Below, one piece after another: positions 3,985 through 6,750 of a stretch of 6,750 nt of DNA (position 1 is its first letter; each line of letters opens with the position of its first letter). Location: NCBI GenBank assembly GCA_017477005.1, contig JAFUXY010000449.1, positions 1 through 6,750 of the forward strand, read 5' to 3'. Below the pieces are notes generated by a model. It had not been told where the DNA came from, did no database searches, and was given only the letters and a program-made list of their open reading frames with translations. Both the position numbers and the translations under genes were made by a program. This DNA comes from Lachnospiraceae bacterium (GTDB lineage Bacteria > Bacillota > Clostridia > Lachnospirales > Lachnospiraceae).

Positions 3985-6750
3985 ATGAGCCGCAGGCAAT
4001 GGAAAAGATTGAGCATTGATACAAGAACGGCGGGCGATATTGAAGAAATGATCGAAAAGCTGGCGCTGCTGTACGATACGGGATGGCATTTGGATTTGGA
4101 GAATCCCGATATCGGTTCTGCCATTGCGCGTATTTTTGCCAGCCAGATGCAGGAAAATATCGAGCGGGTCAATGATATCATGGATCGCTACCACACGGAA
4201 TTTGTGAATATGCTGGATATTTCTCTGCTTCCTGCCAAGCCGTCCTCCGGTATCATCGTGATGGATCTCGTGGCGGATACCATTGAGGGCACCGGCGTAG
4301 GGAAGGGCACAAAGTTCCTCACGGACAGCGAGAATCCTCTGGTCTTCGAGACCAACCATAGCATTTATATTACCAGCTCCCGTATCGAAAATATTTTCAT
4401 GACGGACGGGAAGCGGGGCTCCTTTGCGCCGATCCTTGGGCAGTTTGAGGAACCGAAGATCTATGAGGCGGCGGCGGAAGAGGAAGAGCTGCCTTTGGAG
4501 GAAATGTCCGAGGAGTCTCTTTTGGCGTTGGCGGAGTCGCTGCCGGAGGATGTGCCGGTTCTTCCGGAGACAGAAGAAGAGCCGACAGAAGAGGAAATCC
4601 AGTCTCGCTTCATTGCGTCCATCACTCCGAGTTTTTCGTCCTTTACCTTGTTTGGCCACTACGACGGCATCGGGCTGGACGCAGCACTCTTTTATCATCC
4701 GTTTCTATTCGATGTACGGGAGGACAACCTTTTCGTCCGCTTCGAGGGGAACGAGGAGCTGGTGGAAGAGATACGAAACGGCGCCTATACCTTCCGCTAT
4801 CCCACCGCGGACGGCTTGCAGGAGGTTTTGGAGGCGACGCTGCTTTCCGATGAGAAGACCTTTCTTCTGCGATTGGACAAACAAAGCATACAGGTACCCT
4901 TGGGGAGAAGGAAGTATCATCTACTGGCGCTGTGCGCTGAAGAGAAGATACAGGAAGCCCGCCGGGTACATCGTATCGAGTTTTCCGCGGAAGGAGAAGG
5001 ACTTTCGCCGGACGCCGTCACGAACGGCTTAAATGATATGGACGTGTATCAATTCCTGCCTTTTTCGGAGACGCTTTCTCTGTATGCGGACTGCTACATC
5101 GGCCACGAAGCCTATTTTGCGAAGGCTGGCGCAAGGATCACGCTTTCCTTCAATCTGCAGTTCGAGGAAAACCGGATCGCTCTGACCCAGGAGGAAATGG
5201 CCGACGAGCTGCGCATCATCAAGCGCCGTCCCCGGGTCAACCGCGACGAGGTGTATACGAATGTGTTCGTGGATGAGGTGGCGATAGAATACTTTAACGG
5301 CGTAGGCTGGAAGCGGGTGCCTTTTTCCGGAGATATCCGGGGGCTTTTTGATTCAAGTCGTACGGGTATGCTCACCCTCTCCTTCCTCTGTCCGTCGGAC
5401 TGGCAGGAAACGCAGATCGGCGCCTTTGAAGGCCGCTGCCTGCGGCTTCAGATACTCCGTTCCGACAACTGCTATCTGCGGCCAGCCGTGCATCATTATC
5501 CGGTTATCAGCCAAATGAAGATTGCCTACAGCTACGAAGAGCAGTTCATGCGCGCCTCCCGGATGGAGGCAATCGCCGGGATCGGACGGTTCGACCTGAG
5601 TGCAAAGCAGTATGCGGGGAATGGCGTGGTGCTTTTTCGGCCCAGTGCCTACGATGAAGATGCCCTCTATCTGGGTCTGTCCGACCGTATCGCTTCGGGA
5701 CCGGCGAGTATTCTTTTTGAGCTCGAGGATCAGACCACCCACGGCGGCGTGGAGGTCAGTTTTGAATACAGCACGCAAAATGGATTTCGCAAAATGCGGG
5801 TAATCGATTATACCTTGGACTTTACCCGGTCGGGCGTGGTGGCCTTTGTGCCGCCATCGGACTGGATGGCCCGGGTGATCGAGGGAAAGCGCTGCTTTTG
5901 GCTGCGGCTCGTGCGTGCGAAGAGCGAGACGCATTCCGGCAAAGAGGATTTCCTTCCGGTGATCCACGGCATTACTTTGAACGCCGTGGAGGTTTCCAAC
6001 ATCGAAACGAGGGAGCCGGAAGAGGTCTACATCGAAGAGGTGGTGCCGGGGATGCGGTTTTCTTTGGGGGCAAGCGGCGTACTGGATGCGGATGTCTGGG
6101 TGAACGAAATGGGCCTGTATTCTCAGGAGAGGATGCGGCGGATGGAAGAGGAGGATCCGGAAAACGTCTACACGGAAAGGGATATGTCGGGAATGATCAC
6201 CGCGCTCTATGTCCGCTGGAAGGAAGTGGAGAGGGTGGATACGGCGGAGGACGCCAGAGTCTATCAGCTCGACCGCCTCACCAATGAGCTGATCTTCGGC
6301 GATGGGATCCATACCTGGATTCCCCGTGTGACGGACGATGTGGCGGTGCGCTTCACGGTGCGCAGCTGCGACGGAGCGGCGGGCAATGTGCCAGCGTATT
6401 CCATTACGGATTCCGAAAGCTACCTGATGTACATCGGTGGCGTGACCAATCCCTTGAAATCCTACGGCGGCAGCAACATCGAGGATCTGGACAACGCCCT
6501 GGAGCGGGGCGCGAGCATTTTAAGCTCCCGCAACCGTCTGGTGACCATGGACGATTATTTGCGGGCCATCAAAGCCTATTCGGATACCATTGACCAAGTG
6601 GCGGGCATCGTGGGGGAGACCATCGACGGCCATAAGAGCGATTCAGATCTGACCTTTATTCTGCTGATGAAGGAGTTTGCAGAGGGCAGCTTCGCCTTCC
6701 ACCGGATCGTAGGGGGACTCAAATCCCATCTGATGGAACGCTGTGAGCTG
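3985..6750 (+). CDS. Large baseplate J/gp6-like wedge protein (Afp11/Pvc11-like), 3'-truncated
   Basis: The frame is open from the ATG at 3985 to the last base, 922 codons with no stop, so the C-terminus is missing. AAGGAAGGG (3970-3978) sits 6 bases before the start. The N-terminus (about 14-80: GDIEEMIEKLALLYDTGW, IGSAIARIFASQMQENIERV) matches the opening of long 'putative baseplate assembly' proteins. Residues 161-204 are an acidic insert. Two similar beta-rich modules lie at about 434-515 and 591-668. Residues 757-780 (ARVYQLD...LIFGDG...IP) and 822-860 (NPLKSYGGSNIEDLD, ALERG, SSRNRLVTMDDYL) are diagnostic of baseplate J/gp6-like wedges. It would dimerise into wedges around the hub and transmit the contraction signal. 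Its size is far above phage J proteins such as XkdT (roughly 350 residues from memory) and fits Afp11-type proteins, which supports an eCIS rather than a simple phage tail. Confidence 0.9.
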   Translation, partial: MSRRQWKRLSIDTRTAGDIEEMIEKLALLYDTGWHLDLENPDIGSAIARIFASQMQENIERVNDIMDRYHTEFVNMLDISLLPAKPSSGIIVMDLVADTIEGTGVGKGTKFLTDSENPLVFETNHSIYITSSRIENIFMTDGKRGSFAPILGQFEEPKIYEAAAEEEELPLEEMSEESLLALAESLPEDVPVLPETEEEPTEEEIQSRFIASITPSFSSFTLFGHYDGIGLDAALFYHPFLFDVREDNLFVRFEGNEELVEEIRNGAYTFRYPTADGLQEVLEATLLSDEKTFLLRLDKQSIQVPLGRRKYHLLALCAEEKIQEARRVHRIEFSAEGEGLSPDAVTNGLNDMDVYQFLPFSETLSLYADCYIGHEAYFAKAGARITLSFNLQFEENRIALTQEEMADELRIIKRRPRVNRDEVYTNVFVDEVAIEYFNGVGWKRVPFSGDIRGLFDSSRTGMLTLSFLCPSDWQETQIGAFEGRCLRLQILRSDNCYLRPAVHHYPVISQMKIAYSYEEQFMRASRMEAIAGIGRFDLSAKQYAGNGVVLFRPSAYDEDALYLGLSDRIASGPASILFELEDQTTHGGVEVSFEYSTQNGFRKMRVIDYTLDFTRSGVVAFVPPSDWMARVIEGKRCFWLRLVRAKSETHSGKEDFLPVIHGITLNAVEVSNIETREPEEVYIEEVVPGMRFSLGASGVLDADVWVNEMGLYSQERMRRMEEEDPENVYTERDMSGMITALYVRWKEVERVDTAEDARVYQLDRLTNELIFGDGIHTWIPRVTDDVAVRFTVRSCDGAAGNVPAYSITDSESYLMYIGGVTNPLKSYGGSNIEDLDNALERGASILSSRNRLVTMDDYLRAIKAYSDTIDQVAGIVGETIDGHKSDSDLTFILLMKEFAEGSFAFHRIVGGLKSHLMERCEL
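4465..4596 (+). other. Acidic low-complexity insert in the J-like protein
   Basis: Codons 161-204 of the J-like protein encode a Glu-rich stretch with 18 Glu and 1 Asp in 44 residues, no Lys or Arg, and several Pro. It looks disordered and separates the N-terminal wedge domain from the central region. The same kind of sequence ends the gp25-like protein immediately upstream. Confidence 0.7.
5284..5985 (+). repeat. Internal duplication of a beta-sandwich-like module in the J-like protein
   Basis: Two diverged copies are visible at protein level, residues 434-515 (bases 5284-5529) and about 591-667 (bases 5755-5985). Shared order: an aromatic strand (IEYFNGVGWKRVPF against VSFEYSTQNGFRKMRV), then an aspartate and F-D-S-S-R-T-G or F-T-R-S-G, a strand, P-S-D-W in both, a G-R/K-R-C turn, a strand with L-R-L, and a P-V-I strand near the end (PVISQMKIAYS against PVIHGITLNAV). 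The copies are too diverged to be a recent duplication. I do not recognise a binding function. Confidence 0.6.

Noticed and set aside
3604..4698. Long minus-strand reading frame of 364 codons
   Set aside because: It lies antisense to two well-supported genes, and its Leu/Phe/Arg-rich low-complexity translation mirrors GAG/GAA-rich codons of the plus strand. No domain is recognisable.
4424..5032. Plus-strand reading frame of 202 codons within the J-like gene
   Set aside because: It is Arg-rich out-of-frame translation of a region where the 922-codon frame carries the conserved protein.
5353..6312. Minus-strand reading frame of 319 codons
   Set aside because: It is fully antisense to the J-like gene, His/Pro/Arg-rich, and has no convincing motif or ribosome binding site.
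2..6750. PBSX-like or other defective prophage tail
   Set aside because: Not excluded outright, but the FNP-type tube adaptors and the very large J-like protein fit eCIS better. The flanks would decide.

Overview
The window is a single plus-strand stretch of baseplate and spike genes from a contractile injection system (a phage-tail-like nanomachine). It looks more like an extracellular eCIS of the Afp/PVC type than an ordinary myophage tail. Every gene reads left to right, with gaps of only 15 to 46 bases. I see no tRNA, rRNA, CRISPR array, insertion sequence, integrase or internal terminator. The purine-rich Shine-Dalgarno sequences (AGGAGG, GGAAAGGGGG, AAGGAAGGG), a TTG start and a base composition a little over half G+C by eye suggest a Bacillota (Clostridia-like) host. 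That placement is an inference from style, not from a marker gene.

Layout: (1) bases 2-505, the 3' part of an Afp7/Pvc7-like CIS tube-family protein, cut by the left edge; (2) 531-1412, a complete second member of the same family with a long helical N-terminal extension; (3) 1428-2609, a gp27/gpD-like hub protein starting at TTG; (4) 2628-3440, a gp5/VgrG-like spike with an OB fold followed by a beta-helix; (5) 3487-3951, a gp25-like wedge protein with an acidic tail; (6) 3985 to the right edge, a very large baseplate J/gp6-like wedge protein, open for 922 codons without a stop and therefore truncated.

How they would work together, by analogy with Afp/PVC and T4: the tube-family adaptors join the inner tube to the hub. 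The hub trimer carries the spike trimer, which pierces the target. The gp25-like protein and the J-like protein form the wedges that surround the hub, start the sheath and trigger contraction. Sheath, main tube, tape measure, ATPase, fibre and toxin genes are not in the window and presumably lie on either side.

The unusual points are the tandem pair of tube-family adaptors, a hub/spike divided into two genes as in T4 rather than fused as in VgrG/Afp8, no PAAR tip gene where Afp has one, glutamate-rich segments in both neighbouring wedge proteins, a duplicated beta-sandwich-like module inside the J-like protein, and a 15-base tandem duplication that doubles the ribosome binding site before the second gene. 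Together they suggest a divergent eCIS lineage. The architecture itself belongs to a known class of machine.
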